A stretch of DNA of 64,000 nt from Falsarthrobacter nasiphocae (GCF_031456275.1 NZ_JAVDUI010000001.1:620001-684000), one strand, 5' to 3'; shown: positions 17,110-25,758, counted from the stretch's first letter. Translations and numbers: made by a program. The notes: generated by a model from the sequence alone, not told the origin.

Positions 17110-17184
17110 GGTGAGGGGTCCTTGTCTGTGGGCTGGTTGCGAGCCGGAGTGACTCACAACCAGCCTGACCCCCAGCGCGGAATA

Positions 17185-17217
17185 GCGTTTGCCACCGACA
17201 TTGCCGGTGGCAAACGC
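17185..17217. repeat. Perfect 13-bp inverted repeat beside the IS right end
   Basis: GCGTTTGCCACCG and its exact reverse complement are separated by the 7-nt loop ACATTGC. It lies 11 nt beyond the IS terminus and about 75 nt from the gabD stop. It could be a bidirectional terminator (no T-run), an operator, or a preferred insertion target for the IS. Confidence 0.6.
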
Positions 17218-17225
17218 CAAACAAG

Positions 17226-17282
17226 GGGGCATACACGCGCGGGGCGGCCGCGCGCGGGGCATACGCGCGCGGGGCGGCCGCG
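17226..17282. repeat. Tandem repeat, two 27-nt units at 30-nt period
   Basis: Units at 17226-17252 and 17256-17282 start GGGGCATAC and end GGGGCGGCCGCG, with one base difference, each carrying a GCGGCCGC octamer. They are non-coding, just downstream of the gabD stop. Confidence 0.6.
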
Positions 17283-17291
17283 AAAGGGGTG

Positions 17292-18785
17292 CTACGCGCG
17301 CGCCTCGTCAGCCCACGGGTCCGAGAACCCGATGTACTGCGTGCTGAGGTACTCCTCGATGCCCTCGAAGCCGCCCTCGCGGCCGATGCCGGACATCTTC
17401 ACGCCGCCGAACGGCGCGGCCGGGTTGGAGACCACGCCGGCATTGATGCCGAGCATGCCGGTCTCGAGCCGCTCCCCCATTCGCAGGGCGCGGTTGAGGT
17501 CCTTCGTGAAGGCGTAGCAGACGAGCCCGTAGTCGGCGGCGTTGGCGAGGTTCACGGCCTCCTCCTCGGTGGAGAAGGTGATGACGGGCGCCACGGGGCC
17601 GAAGATCTCCTCGGAGAGGACCCGGGCCTCGGCCGGCACGCCGCTGAGGAGCGTGGGCTCGAAGAAGTAGCCGGGGCCGTCGACGGGCTTGCCGCCCGTG
17701 ACGACGTTCGCGCCCCGGGACACAGCGTCCTCGACGAGCTCCTTGACCTTCTCGCGCGAGTCGGCGTCGATGAGCGGGCCAAGGGTGGACTTCTCCTCGG
17801 TCCCGCGCGCCGGGGTGAGGGACGCGAGCTTCTTCGCGAACTTCTCCGAGAACTCGTCGGCGACGCTCTCGTGGACGATGAACCGGTTGGCGGCCGTGCA
17901 GGCCTCGCCCATGTTGCGCATCTTGGCGAGCAGGGCGCCCTCGACAGCCTTGTCCAGGTCCGCGTCCTCGAAGACGAGGAACGGCGCGTTGCCGCCGAGC
18001 TCCATCGACGTGCGCAGGACCCTCTTGGCCGAGGCGGCGATGAGCCCCTGACCCACCTCGGTCGAGCCGGTGAAGGAGAGCTTGCGCAGCCGGGAGTCCT
18101 CAAGCAGCGGGCCCGTGACCTTGGACGCGCTCTTCGTCGTGATGACGTTGAGGACGCCGTCCGGAAGCCCAGCCTCGCGGAGGAGGTCGGCGAAGAGGAG
18201 GGAGGTGAGCGGTGTCAGCGTCGCGGGCTTGAGCACCATCGTGCAGCCCGCCGCGATGGCGGGGGCGATCTTGCGCGTCGCCATCGCCAGCGGGAAGTTC
18301 CACGGCGTGATGAGCAGGCACGGTCCCACGGGGCGCTTGGCCACCATGAGGCGCGTCTTGCCGTCGGGGGCGGTCGCATACCGGCCGGAGATGCGCGCGG
18401 CCTCCTCGGAGAACCATCGGAGGAACTCGCCGCCGTAGGCCACCTCGCCGCGGGCCTCGGCAAGCGGCTTGCCCATCTCGAGCGTCATGAGGAGGGCGAA
18501 GTCGTCGGCCCTCTCCTGGAGCAGGTCGAACGCCTTGCGCAGGATCTCGGCGCGCTCGCGGGGGGCCGTGCGGGCCCAGCTCTCCTGGACTGAGCAGGCG
18601 GCGTCGAGCGCGGCCTGGCCGTCCTTCGGGGACGCCGAGGCGATGGTCAGGAGGACCTCGCCGGTCGCCGGGTCCTCCACGTCGATGGTCTCGCCCTCGG
18701 ATCCGTCAACCCAGGACCCGCCGATGAGCAGCTTCGTGGGGACGGATTCGAGCAGGGTCTTCTCGGCGGACGTCGTCTCGCTCAT
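17292..18785 (-). CDS. NAD(P)-dependent succinate-semialdehyde/aldehyde dehydrogenase
   Basis: 497 aa aldehyde dehydrogenase. Key features: TPWNFPLAMATRKIAPA (cofactor-binding), FTGSTEVGQ, catalytic Glu in MELGGNAPF (about residue 260), catalytic Cys in NMGEACTAANR (about residue 292), and EEIFGPVAPV. The TPWNFPL...ATRK and GEACTAANR strings match the GabD-type succinate-semialdehyde dehydrogenases of the GABA shunt, so that substrate is likely but not proven. Length is typical. The ATG has GGAG about 8 nt upstream. The gene stands alone between the IS and a LysE exporter; 18786-18993 contains nothing recognisable. Confidence 0.88.
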   Translation of the reverse strand: MSETTSAEKTLLESVPTKLLIGGSWVDGSEGETIDVEDPATGEVLLTIASASPKDGQAALDAACSVQESWARTAPRERAEILRKAFDLLQERADDFALLMTLEMGKPLAEARGEVAYGGEFLRWFSEEAARISGRYATAPDGKTRLMVAKRPVGPCLLITPWNFPLAMATRKIAPAIAAGCTMVLKPATLTPLTSLLFADLLREAGLPDGVLNVITTKSASKVTGPLLEDSRLRKLSFTGSTEVGQGLIAASAKRVLRTSMELGGNAPFLVFEDADLDKAVEGALLAKMRNMGEACTAANRFIVHESVADEFSEKFAKKLASLTPARGTEEKSTLGPLIDADSREKVKELVEDAVSRGANVVTGGKPVDGPGYFFEPTLLSGVPAEARVLSEEIFGPVAPVITFSTEEEAVNLANAADYGLVCYAFTKDLNRALRMGERLETGMLGINAGVVSNPAAPFGGVKMSGIGREGGFEGIEEYLSTQYIGFSDPWADEARA

Positions 18786-18993
18786 GCCAGCGGCTCCTTC
18801 GCTCAGGCGGGCCGCCTCGCCGGGCGGTCCTCACAGACAGGTGTCGTCCTGAGACTATGCCCTCTCGGCCCTGCGTGCCAGGTCCGTCACACAACAGCGT
18901 GCCCCGGCCGCTGTGCGCTCGCACCGCGCCAGCACCGTCGTCGGCCGCTCACAGCGCGGACGCCCGCGCACCCCGACCCAACGGGCAGCCGCC

Positions 18994-19602
18994 CTACCCC
19001 ACCACGAGGAGGACCGCTATGGCGAGCATGACGACGCCCACGCCCGCGTCAACCGCCCGCCAGACGCCCGGACGCGCGAAGACCGGCGCGAGCGCCCTGG
19101 CACCGAAGCCCAGCGCGGGGAACCACAGCAGGCTCGCCGCCATGGCCCCCGCCGCCGCCACCCACGTGTGCTCGCCGAACCGGTTGACCACGGTGCCCAG
19201 CGTCAGGACCGTGTCCAGGTAGACGTGAGGGTTGAGCAGGGTCAGGGCGAGCGCCGTGAGCGCCACGGAGCCGGCACTGCGCGGCGCCTCGGCCGCCAGC
19301 CCGTCCGAGCCCCGCACCGCCGAGCGGAAGGACGTGAACGCGAACCACACGAGGTACGCCGCACCACCCCACCGCAGCGCCACGAGCACCCACGGGGCCA
19401 AGGACGACACGGCCCCGATGCTCGCAGCCCCCAGGGCGATGAGCGCCAGGTCCGCCCCGGCGCAGATCGCGACGACCACCCACACGTGCTCGCGCCGAAT
19501 GCCCTGCCGCAGCACGTACGCGTTCTGCGCGCCGATGGCCACGATGAGGCCCAGGCCCGCGAAGAATCCGGTAGTCAGAGGGGCAAGGGCGTCAGCGTTC
19601 AT
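18994..19602 (-). CDS. LysE/ArgO-type amino-acid exporter
   Basis: 202 aa inner-membrane protein with about six TM helices. The start has the family signature GLIVAIGAQNAYVLRQGIRR. LNPHVYLDT matches the second conserved LysE block (NPHxxLDT). It likely exports lysine/arginine or similar amino acids. No LysG-type LysR regulator is adjacent. The ATG at 19602 is chosen by the family N-terminus; a longer upstream open frame is not needed. TAGCGT lies 7 nt upstream, so the transcript is probably leaderless. Confidence 0.88.
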   Translation of the reverse strand: MNADALAPLTTGFFAGLGLIVAIGAQNAYVLRQGIRREHVWVVVAICAGADLALIALGAASIGAVSSLAPWVLVALRWGGAAYLVWFAFTSFRSAVRGSDGLAAEAPRSAGSVALTALALTLLNPHVYLDTVLTLGTVVNRFGEHTWVAAAGAMAASLLWFPALGFGARALAPVFARPGVWRAVDAGVGVVMLAIAVLLVVG

Positions 19603-19609
19603 TCCGCCA

Positions 19610-19615
19610 ACGCTA
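19610..19615 (-). promoter_or_regulatory. -10 box of lysE-type gene (leaderless)
   Basis: TAGCGT, 7 nt from the ATG. It sits in the 28-nt gap behind rsmI. Confidence 0.5.
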
Positions 19616-19630
19616 CTCGCCAGCGCGCGC

Positions 19631-20491
19631 CTACGGCGTGCCGCGGGACGCGAGGACCGCCTGGTAGACCTCCCGCTTGGGCAGGCGGTGCCGCTCAGCC
19701 ACCACGGCGCACGCGTCCTTGAGGCGGTGGCCCCCGGCCACGAGGCGCTCGACGTCGGCCAGCATGTCGCCTCCGACCTCCTCGCCCCGCTCCGGCGCGC
19801 CCTCAACGACGACGACGATCTCGCCGCGCAGCTGCTCCGCCGTGGCCCGCTCGGCCAAGTCCGCGAGGGTGCCGCGCAGCACCTGCTCGTAGTGCTTCGT
19901 CATCTCCCGGCACACGGCGGCCGGGCGGGAGGGGCCGAACGCCAGGGCCAGGTCTTCGAGCATGTCGTCGATTCGGTGCGGCGCCTCGAAGAAGACGAGC
20001 GTCCGGGACTCCCCCGAGAGGTCGCTGAGCCGCGAGCGCCGCTCCCCCGTCTTGCGGGGCAGGAAGCCCTCGAATGCGAAGCGGTCCGAGGCGATCCCCG
20101 AGACCGCGAGCGCCGTGATGGCGGCGCTCGGCCCGGGCACGCACGTGACGGTCACGCCCCGCTCGGCGGCCAGGCGCACGAGCCGGTACCCGGGGTCCGA
20201 GACGGCGGGCATCCCGGCGTCCGTCACGAGCACCACCTCCGCGCCAGCCTCAGCGAGGTCCACGAGGCCCGCCGCGGACGTCTCCTCGTTGTGCTCGTGG
20301 TGGGCCAGGACGCGGGCGGTGATGTCCAGCCCCAGCGCGGACTGGAGCCGCTGGAACGTGCGGGTGTCCTCCGCCGCGATGACGTCCGCTCCTTGGAGGA
20401 TCTCTGAGAGGCGGGGGGAGGCGTCCCCGAGGTTGCCGATCGGGGTGCCGGCGAGGACGATTCGTCCCGCGCTCGCGGTGTCTGGGCTCAT
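19631..20491 (-). CDS. rsmI: 16S rRNA (C1402-2'-O) methyltransferase RsmI
   Basis: 286 aa SAM-dependent tetrapyrrole-methylase-fold enzyme that 2'-O-methylates C1402 of 16S rRNA. Motifs: GRIVLAGTPIGNLGDAS, AEDTRTFQRL, LVTDAGMPAVSDPG, CVPGPSAAITALAVSG, FEGFLPRK, FFEAPHRI, CREMTKHYEQVLRGTL. Length is standard. It is divergent from pmt (66 nt), the usual actinobacterial rsmI/pmt arrangement. The ATG at 20491 aligns with the family start; the longer open frame upstream is antisense to pmt. Confidence 0.95.
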   Translation of the reverse strand: MSPDTASAGRIVLAGTPIGNLGDASPRLSEILQGADVIAAEDTRTFQRLQSALGLDITARVLAHHEHNEETSAAGLVDLAEAGAEVVLVTDAGMPAVSDPGYRLVRLAAERGVTVTCVPGPSAAITALAVSGIASDRFAFEGFLPRKTGERRSRLSDLSGESRTLVFFEAPHRIDDMLEDLALAFGPSRPAAVCREMTKHYEQVLRGTLADLAERATAEQLRGEIVVVVEGAPERGEEVGGDMLADVERLVAGGHRLKDACAVVAERHRLPKREVYQAVLASRGTP

Positions 20492-20545
20492 GGAGGCTCT
20501 TCTTTCAGTTCGTCTCCCCCCAACCCTAGTCACACGACCTGTGCC

Positions 20546-20551
20546 TACGAT
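20546..20551 (+). promoter_or_regulatory. -10 box of pmt (leaderless)
   Basis: TACGAT, 6 nt before the GTG start of pmt. No SD is present. Confidence 0.55.
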
Positions 20552-20557
20552 GGTGAG

Positions 20558-22033
20558 GTGAAACCGCTGCCGCGCCTGTCGCCCCTCTGGGCTGTCGTCT
20601 TCGCCCTCGTGACGGCGCTGGCGGCGGCTCTGCGCCTGACCGGTCTGAACTCTCCGCACGCGCTGATCTTCGACGAGACCTACTACGCCAAGGACGCGTG
20701 GGCGCTGCTCAGCTCCGGGTTCGAGCGCTCGTGGGGCCCGGACGCGGACAAGCAGTGGCTCGCGGGGTCCACGGCGGGCATGGGCGCGTCCGGCTCGTAC
20801 GTGGTCCACCCGCCGCTCGGCAAGTGGCTCATTGCGCTGGGCCTCGGCGCGTTCGGCATGGAGCATGCGGTGGGGTGGCGGATCGCGCCAGCCGTCGTCG
20901 GCACCCTGACTGTTCCCCTGCTCGCCTTCACTGCCCGGCGCCTGCTGCGCAGCAACCTGTGGGGCGCGGTGGCCGGCTTCCTCCTCGCGGTGGACGGGAT
21001 GCACCTCGTCATGTCGCGGGCGGCCCTCCTGGACATCTTCCTCACGTTCTTCCTCCTGCTCGCGTTCTTCTTCCTGGTCCGGGACCGGGATGCGGCCGAC
21101 GACGCCGCCTTCGGCAGCACCTCCCCCCGCCGTCCGCTCGTTCCTGTCCGCGGCTGGCGCCTCCTCGCGGGGGTGAGCCTGGGGCTGGCGCTCGGCGTCA
21201 AGTGGTCCGCCCTCGCGTTCGTGGCGGTGTTCGGCCTCATGACGTGGCTCTGGGACGTGGCGCGCCGCCGGCGGGCGGGCGGCTCGCGGCCGGTCTGGAA
21301 CGCGGTGGCGGACGCGGGCACGGCCCTGTGGCAGACCGTCGTCGTCGCCGCCCCCGTCTACGTGGCCACGTGGGCCGGGTGGATCGCCACGCGGGGCGGG
21401 TACTTCCGCACGTGGGGCGAGGAGCACGCGCACCCGGCGTGGCTGCCGGACTGGGCGGCGTCTCTGGCCCACTACCACGCGAGCGCCTACACGTTCCACA
21501 ACGAGCTCGACGCAGACCACCCGTACGAGGCCCAGGCCGTCACGTGGCTGTTCCAGGGGCGCCCGACCTCGTTCTTCTACGAGGAGTCCGCCGCGGGGAC
21601 CGCCGGCTGCGCGGCCGCGAAGTGCTCTTCCGCCATCACGGACCTCGGCAATCCGCTCATCTGGTGGGCGGGGGCGCTCAGTCTCATCGTTGTCACGGCC
21701 GCCTGGCTTCTCCGGCGGGACGGGCGAGCGGGCGCGGCGCTCGCGGGCGTCCTGGCGGGCCTGGGCCCGTGGTTCGCGTTCCCGAGCCGGACGATGTTCA
21801 CGTTCTACTCCGTGAGCTTCGAGCCGTGGCTCATCCTGTGCCTTGTCTACGCCCTGGCGCTCGCGCTCTCGAGCGCGCGCACGCCCCGGAGCCGGGCCGT
21901 CGTGGCCTGGTGCATCGCGGGGTTCGTCTGCGTCGCTGCGGCCCTGAGCGCGTGGTTCTGGCCCATCTGGACGGGTCAGGCCATCCCGTACGAGCAGTGG
22001 CGCCTGCGCATGTGGTTCGACTCCTGGATCTAG
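20558..22033 (+). CDS. pmt: Polyprenyl-phosphate-mannose protein O-mannosyltransferase (Pmt, GT39)
   Basis: 491 aa polytopic membrane enzyme that transfers mannose from polyprenyl-phosphate-mannose to Ser/Thr of secreted proteins during export. The Asp-Glu motif of the first external loop is in IFDETYYAKDAW. VHPPLGKWLIALG follows, then multiple TM helices (for example DIFLTFFLLLAFFFLV) and a C-terminal PMT 4TM block ending YEQWRLRMWFDSWI. Length is typical of actinobacterial Pmt. Candidate substrates nearby are the Ser/Thr/Pro-rich tail of the RpfB-like protein and the L,D-transpeptidase lipoprotein (inference). Confidence 0.93.
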   Translation: MKPLPRLSPLWAVVFALVTALAAALRLTGLNSPHALIFDETYYAKDAWALLSSGFERSWGPDADKQWLAGSTAGMGASGSYVVHPPLGKWLIALGLGAFGMEHAVGWRIAPAVVGTLTVPLLAFTARRLLRSNLWGAVAGFLLAVDGMHLVMSRAALLDIFLTFFLLLAFFFLVRDRDAADDAAFGSTSPRRPLVPVRGWRLLAGVSLGLALGVKWSALAFVAVFGLMTWLWDVARRRRAGGSRPVWNAVADAGTALWQTVVVAAPVYVATWAGWIATRGGYFRTWGEEHAHPAWLPDWAASLAHYHASAYTFHNELDADHPYEAQAVTWLFQGRPTSFFYEESAAGTAGCAAAKCSSAITDLGNPLIWWAGALSLIVVTAAWLLRRDGRAGAALAGVLAGLGPWFAFPSRTMFTFYSVSFEPWLILCLVYALALALSSARTPRSRAVVAWCIAGFVCVAAALSAWFWPIWTGQAIPYEQWRLRMWFDSWI

Positions 22034-22070
22034 GCTGTCCCTGCACTCCTGGATCGAGGCTGTCCCTGCC
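22021..22070. repeat. 25-bp tandem duplication spanning the pmt stop codon
   Basis: CTCCTGGATCTAGGCTGTCC... is repeated immediately as CTCCTGGATCGAGGCTGTCC... (22021-22045, 22046-22070). The copies differ by T/G at the stop codon position and at the last base. The second copy is non-coding. Confidence 0.85.
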
Positions 22071-22094
22071 GGGCCCTGCTGTGCGGCGAATCGC

Positions 22095-22100
22095 TAGACT
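22095..22100 (+). promoter_or_regulatory. -10 box of the acyl-CoA synthetase gene
   Basis: TAGACT, 7 nt before a GTG at 22108 that is directly followed by the ATG at 22111. The transcript is probably leaderless from one of these two codons. Confidence 0.5.
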
Positions 22101-22110
22101 TGAGCCCGTG

Positions 22111-23892
22111 ATGGACAGCACCACGCCCCTCGCGGCGGACCTCCCAGACGAATCGAACATCTCCGATCTCCTCCTCAGCAGGCACGCTGTCGACCCCTCC
22201 CGCGTGCTGTTCGTCCGCAAGACGGCGGACGGGTACTCGGACATCACGGCTGAGGATTTCCTGGGCAGGGTGACTGCTGCGGCCAAGGGGCTCATGGCCC
22301 TCGGCGTGACGCCCGGGCAGAGCGTCGCCGTCATGTCCTCGACGCGCATCGAGTGGACCGTCGCGGACTTCGCCATCTTCTTCGCCGGCGCCGTCACGGT
22401 GCCCATCTATGAGACGTCGAGCGCGCACCAGACGGCGTGGATCCTCTCTGACTCGGAGATTCGGGTCGCGTTCGCGGAGAACGAGCAGAAGGCCGAGGTC
22501 CTGCGCCAGGCGGCTCGCGTCAACAGCGCCGAGCCCCCGCAGATCATCCTCTTGTCCGACGACGGCCTGGCGGACCTTGCCCGCCGCGGGGAGGGCGTCA
22601 CAGACGCCGAGCTCGAGGCCGCCCGCAGCTCCCGCACCCTGGACGACGTGGCGACGGTCGTCTACACGTCCGGCACCACCGGTCAGCCCAAGGGCTGCGA
22701 GATCACCCACCGCAGCTTCGCGGTGGTCTCCGTCAACGCGGTCGAGTTCCTCCCGGAGTTCCTCAAGGCCCCGGACGCCCGGACCATCATGTTCCTGCCG
22801 CTGGCCCACGTCCTGGCGCGCTGCGTGCAGCTCGTGTGCATTGAGCGCGGCATCACGCTCCTCCACGCCACGGGCGCGGCCGGTCTCGTCGACGACATGG
22901 CCGCCTTCCGCCCGACCTTCCTCCTCGCCGTCCCCCGCGTCTTCGAGAAGATCTACGCGCAGGCCCGCTCCCAGGCCCAGTCCGGCGGCAAGGGGCGCAT
23001 CTTCGACGCGGCCGCGAAGACGGCCATCGACTACTCCCGGGCCGAGAGGCCGGGTCCGCTCCTGCGGGCCAAGCACGCAGTGTTCGACCGCCTGGTCTAC
23101 CGCCGGATCCGGGACGTCTTCGGCGGCCTCGTCAAGTACACGGTCTCGGGGGCGAGCCCCCTTGCCCCGTCCTTGTCCCACTTCTTCGACGGAGCCGGCA
23201 TCGTCATCCTCGAGGGCTACGGCCTGACCGAGTCCACGGCGCCGCTGACCGTCAACCCGGTCCGCGAGCCGCGGATCGGCACCGTGGGCCTGCCCATGCC
23301 CGGCACGACGCTGCGCATCGCGGAGGACGGCGAGGTCCTCGCCCGTGGCGTCGGCATTTTCAGCGGGTACCGCAACAACGAGGAGGCCACCCGCCAGTCG
23401 TTCCGGGACGGGTGGTTCGCCACCGGGGACATGGGGCGCCTCGACGAGGACGGCTACCTGACCATCACGGGCCGCAAGAAGGAGCTCATCGTCACGGCCG
23501 GCGGCAAGAATGTGGCCCCCACGCCGCTCGAGGAGCGCATCCGGGAGCACGACCTCGTGGACCAGGCCGTGCTCATCGGGGAGGGGCGGCCGTTCGTCTC
23601 CGCCATCATCGCGCTGGACGCCGAGGCGCTCCCCCGGTGGTCAAAGGCGGAGCTGGGCCGCACGATCTCCCCCGAGGAGGCCGTGACGAGCGAGGAGGTC
23701 CGGGCGGCCGTCCAGACCCAGGTGGACTACGCGAACGAGCTCGTCTCCCGCGCGGAGGGCGTTCGCCGGTTCGTGCTGACCACGGAGCCGTTCGACGAGG
23801 GCTCGGGGCGTCTCACGCCGTCCCTCAAGCTGCGCCGCTCCGTGGTCCTCACGGATTTCGCCGACGAGATCGAGTCCCTCTACCGGCGGTGA
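22111..23892 (+). CDS. Long-chain fatty-acid-CoA ligase (AMP-forming, FadD15-like)
   Basis: 593 aa ANL-superfamily ligase that activates fatty acids with ATP and CoA. P-loop VVYTSGTTGQPKGCEITH; A4/A5 region ILEGYGLTESTAPLTVN; A7 DGWFATGDMG; A8 YLTITGRKKELIVTAGGKNV. Length and the KNVAPTPLEERI element match the FadD15/FAA1-like long-chain group. The start has GTG-ATG in tandem; ATG is annotated. Its 3' end overlaps the convergent TIGR01906 gene by 44 nt. No fatty-acid operon partners are adjacent. Confidence 0.93.
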   Translation: MDSTTPLAADLPDESNISDLLLSRHAVDPSRVLFVRKTADGYSDITAEDFLGRVTAAAKGLMALGVTPGQSVAVMSSTRIEWTVADFAIFFAGAVTVPIYETSSAHQTAWILSDSEIRVAFAENEQKAEVLRQAARVNSAEPPQIILLSDDGLADLARRGEGVTDAELEAARSSRTLDDVATVVYTSGTTGQPKGCEITHRSFAVVSVNAVEFLPEFLKAPDARTIMFLPLAHVLARCVQLVCIERGITLLHATGAAGLVDDMAAFRPTFLLAVPRVFEKIYAQARSQAQSGGKGRIFDAAAKTAIDYSRAERPGPLLRAKHAVFDRLVYRRIRDVFGGLVKYTVSGASPLAPSLSHFFDGAGIVILEGYGLTESTAPLTVNPVREPRIGTVGLPMPGTTLRIAEDGEVLARGVGIFSGYRNNEEATRQSFRDGWFATGDMGRLDEDGYLTITGRKKELIVTAGGKNVAPTPLEERIREHDLVDQAVLIGEGRPFVSAIIALDAEALPRWSKAELGRTISPEEAVTSEEVRAAVQTQVDYANELVSRAEGVRRFVLTTEPFDEGSGRLTPSLKLRRSVVLTDFADEIESLYRR

Positions 23893-24514
23893 CGAGCGCC
23901 GCGAGGCAGAGGCCCACGGTGACGAGGGCGATGAGAATGCCCGCGTCCATCCAGAACTGCTCGGGGTAGACGCGGATGAGCGTGTCCCGCGTGGAGAACA
24001 TCCACGTCCCGTCCTTGAAGAACAGGGAGTGGACCCACGCGAAGAAGCGCTCGAAGCCGAGGACGGCGCTGACCGCGAGCGCGGCCATGAGACCGAGCGT
24101 CAGGATCGCGCCGCCGCGCAGTGCGCCGCGGGCGAGCGCCGGGGTCCGGCGGAGCAGCAGCAGAATGAGGACGATCACGCAGGCAGCGAGGAGCGTGAGG
24201 TCGAGGCCCGTGCCGAGCACAGCCTTGACGTCAGCCATGTGGCTGACCTCTTCGGGCCGGAACGCGGCGCCGCCCCCGGGCAGGCGGAGCCCGGACAGGT
24301 ACCGCTCATCCGCGTCGTTGGCGATGTATTCCAGGCCGTACGAGCCGTAGAGCAGCCGGTCAGCCTCGGAGAACCCGAAGGGGTCCTCCGGGAAGCCGGG
24401 CCTCGCGTACTCGAACGCGAGGAAGGTGTGGCTCATGGCCGCGCGGACGCCGAGGCCCAGGGCCGCGGCGGGGAAGAGAAGGGCGGCGAGGGCCGCGGCG
24501 AGCCTGCGCAGCAT
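23849..24514 (-). CDS. TIGR01906/DUF1461 family integral membrane protein
   Basis: 221 aa with an N-terminal TM, a roughly 85-residue external segment containing EYARPGFPEDPFGFSEADR, then three more helices (LLAACVIVLILLLL, ILTLGLMAALAVSAV, AGILIALVTVGLCLAAL). The conserved motif FSEADRLLYG and the FKDGTWMFSTRDTLIRVYP block match the family; function is unknown. The ATG overlaps the L,D-transpeptidase stop (TGATG), so it is translationally coupled and probably acts at the envelope with that enzyme (inference). Confidence 0.85.
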   Translation of the reverse strand: MLRRLAAALAALLFPAAALGLGVRAAMSHTFLAFEYARPGFPEDPFGFSEADRLLYGSYGLEYIANDADERYLSGLRLPGGGAAFRPEEVSHMADVKAVLGTGLDLTLLAACVIVLILLLLRRTPALARGALRGGAILTLGLMAALAVSAVLGFERFFAWVHSLFFKDGTWMFSTRDTLIRVYPEQFWMDAGILIALVTVGLCLAALVTAGRGTRSRRRNP

Positions 24515-25758
24515 CAGACCCCGTACTCCTTCCACGGCACGTTCCAGTCCATGAAGCCCTTGTCCATGGAGGCGGTGCCGTTGCCGGTGTCCCGGACCTC
24601 GATGTAGTCACCGATCGTGAAGTTCTCGTAGATGAACTTGGCCCCGTCCTCGGCCAGGCTCACGCATCCGTGCGAGATGCGGTCCCTGCCGAGCGCGGGC
24701 AGGGCCGAGTCAAGGACCTTGTGGACGAACACGCCCGTCGAGGTGAGCCGCGACGTGTACTCGTACTCGAACGGCTCGTAGTAGTCCTGGTCCCCCGGCT
24801 TGAGGCCGATGGACTCGGCACGGAACATCGTCTTGCGGGCCTGCTCCATGATCGGGAAGATTCCGTCCGCGCTGGGCCAGCGCTCGTTGCCGAGCGTCGT
24901 CGGGAACGTCCTGACGTGCTTGCCGTCGATGTAGACGCGCAGCATGAGGTCTTTGTCGCTGACCACCGCGTGGCGGTCGTTGTGCGTCTGGAAGGCGTGG
25001 GTCGCGTCGAAGTTGCCGATCATCCCGCCGCCGACGTCCACGCCGAACATCTTGAAGTCCACCGTGATCGTCGAGTTCGGGGCCCAGAACGCCTCGGGGC
25101 GGTACCGGACCACCTTGTCCGAGAGCCAGTAGAAGCGGCCCTTCTGCCCCGAGGAGGACGTGATCGTGATGGCCTTCTCGACGTCCTTCTTGTTCGTCAC
25201 CGGCTCGGAGAACGTGATCTGGACGGGCTGCGCGATGCCCACGGTCGAGCCCTTCGGCGGGTACGCGAAGGCGTCCATCTGGTTCGGCGGGGTCGTCGTC
25301 GAGAACGTCGAGGTGGCGCCCTCGGACTCGCTCGCGCCAGCGTAGGCGACCGTGTACTGCTCGTCGAACGCGAGGCGCTCGGCGCTCTTCCACGAGGAGC
25401 CGTCCGCCGCGAGCGCGCCCTTGACGGCCTTGCCTGCGGCGTTCTTCACGGTGACGGCCGTGAGGCGGCCCTGGGAGGCGGTCACGGTGACGCCGTCGAC
25501 CGGGTTGACCTCAGTGGAGCCGTCGGCGGGCGTCACCGTCGCCTTGAGCGCGGCGGCCGTGCCGCTCGTGGAGGGGCTCGCGGCGGGCGTCGAGGCCCGC
25601 GGGGACGCGTCGTCGCCCTTTCCCGCGCAGGAGGCCAGGAACAGCGCGGACGCGCTGGCCACTCCGGCGACGACGACGCGCCGCGGAACAGGGGCGCCGC
25701 TGCGAGAGCCGGCTGCAGCGCGGCCCGGGAACGAGTCGGGGGAACGGAAGAGTGCCAT
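24514..25758 (-). CDS. L,D-transpeptidase lipoprotein (YkuD) with Ig-like domains
   Basis: 414 aa. Twin-Arg-like N-region RRVVVAGVASASALFLASC, with a lipobox (LASC) giving a lipid-anchored Cys near residue 44. Two bacterial Ig-like segments follow (about 65-155 and 160-250), then the YkuD catalytic domain with RISHGCVSLAEDGAKF: His-Gly-Cys at about 364-366. It forms 3-3 peptidoglycan cross-links outside the membrane, as the mycobacterial LdtMt2-type enzymes do. Length and domain order match the actinobacterial Ig-YkuD family. First gene of a two-gene operon. Confidence 0.93.
   Translation of the reverse strand: MALFRSPDSFPGRAAAGSRSGAPVPRRVVVAGVASASALFLASCAGKGDDASPRASTPAASPSTSGTAAALKATVTPADGSTEVNPVDGVTVTASQGRLTAVTVKNAAGKAVKGALAADGSSWKSAERLAFDEQYTVAYAGASESEGATSTFSTTTPPNQMDAFAYPPKGSTVGIAQPVQITFSEPVTNKKDVEKAITITSSSGQKGRFYWLSDKVVRYRPEAFWAPNSTITVDFKMFGVDVGGGMIGNFDATHAFQTHNDRHAVVSDKDLMLRVYIDGKHVRTFPTTLGNERWPSADGIFPIMEQARKTMFRAESIGLKPGDQDYYEPFEYEYTSRLTSTGVFVHKVLDSALPALGRDRISHGCVSLAEDGAKFIYENFTIGDYIEVRDTGNGTASMDKGFMDWNVPWKEYGV

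Larger units (their letters stand above)
15641..17174 (-). mobile_element. IS3-family insertion sequence, 1534 bp
   Basis: Two overlapping minus-strand frames (orfA, orfB) are bounded by imperfect terminal inverted repeats of about 25 bp. The left end begins TGGTTGTCAACCTGTGTGG; the right end, read inward, begins TGGGGGTCAGGCTGG. Both include an internal GAGTCA block and the TG...CA termini usual for IS3. No clear target-site duplication is seen (left flank CGG, right flank GCG). The transposase frames look intact, so the element may be active. It separates tatD from gabD. Confidence 0.9.

Noticed and set aside
20698-23892. Apparent Pmt/acyl-CoA-ligase fusion frame of 1064 codons
   Set aside because: The first part is an out-of-frame reading of pmt. 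The real ligase starts at 22111 and Pmt ends with its own stop at 22033.
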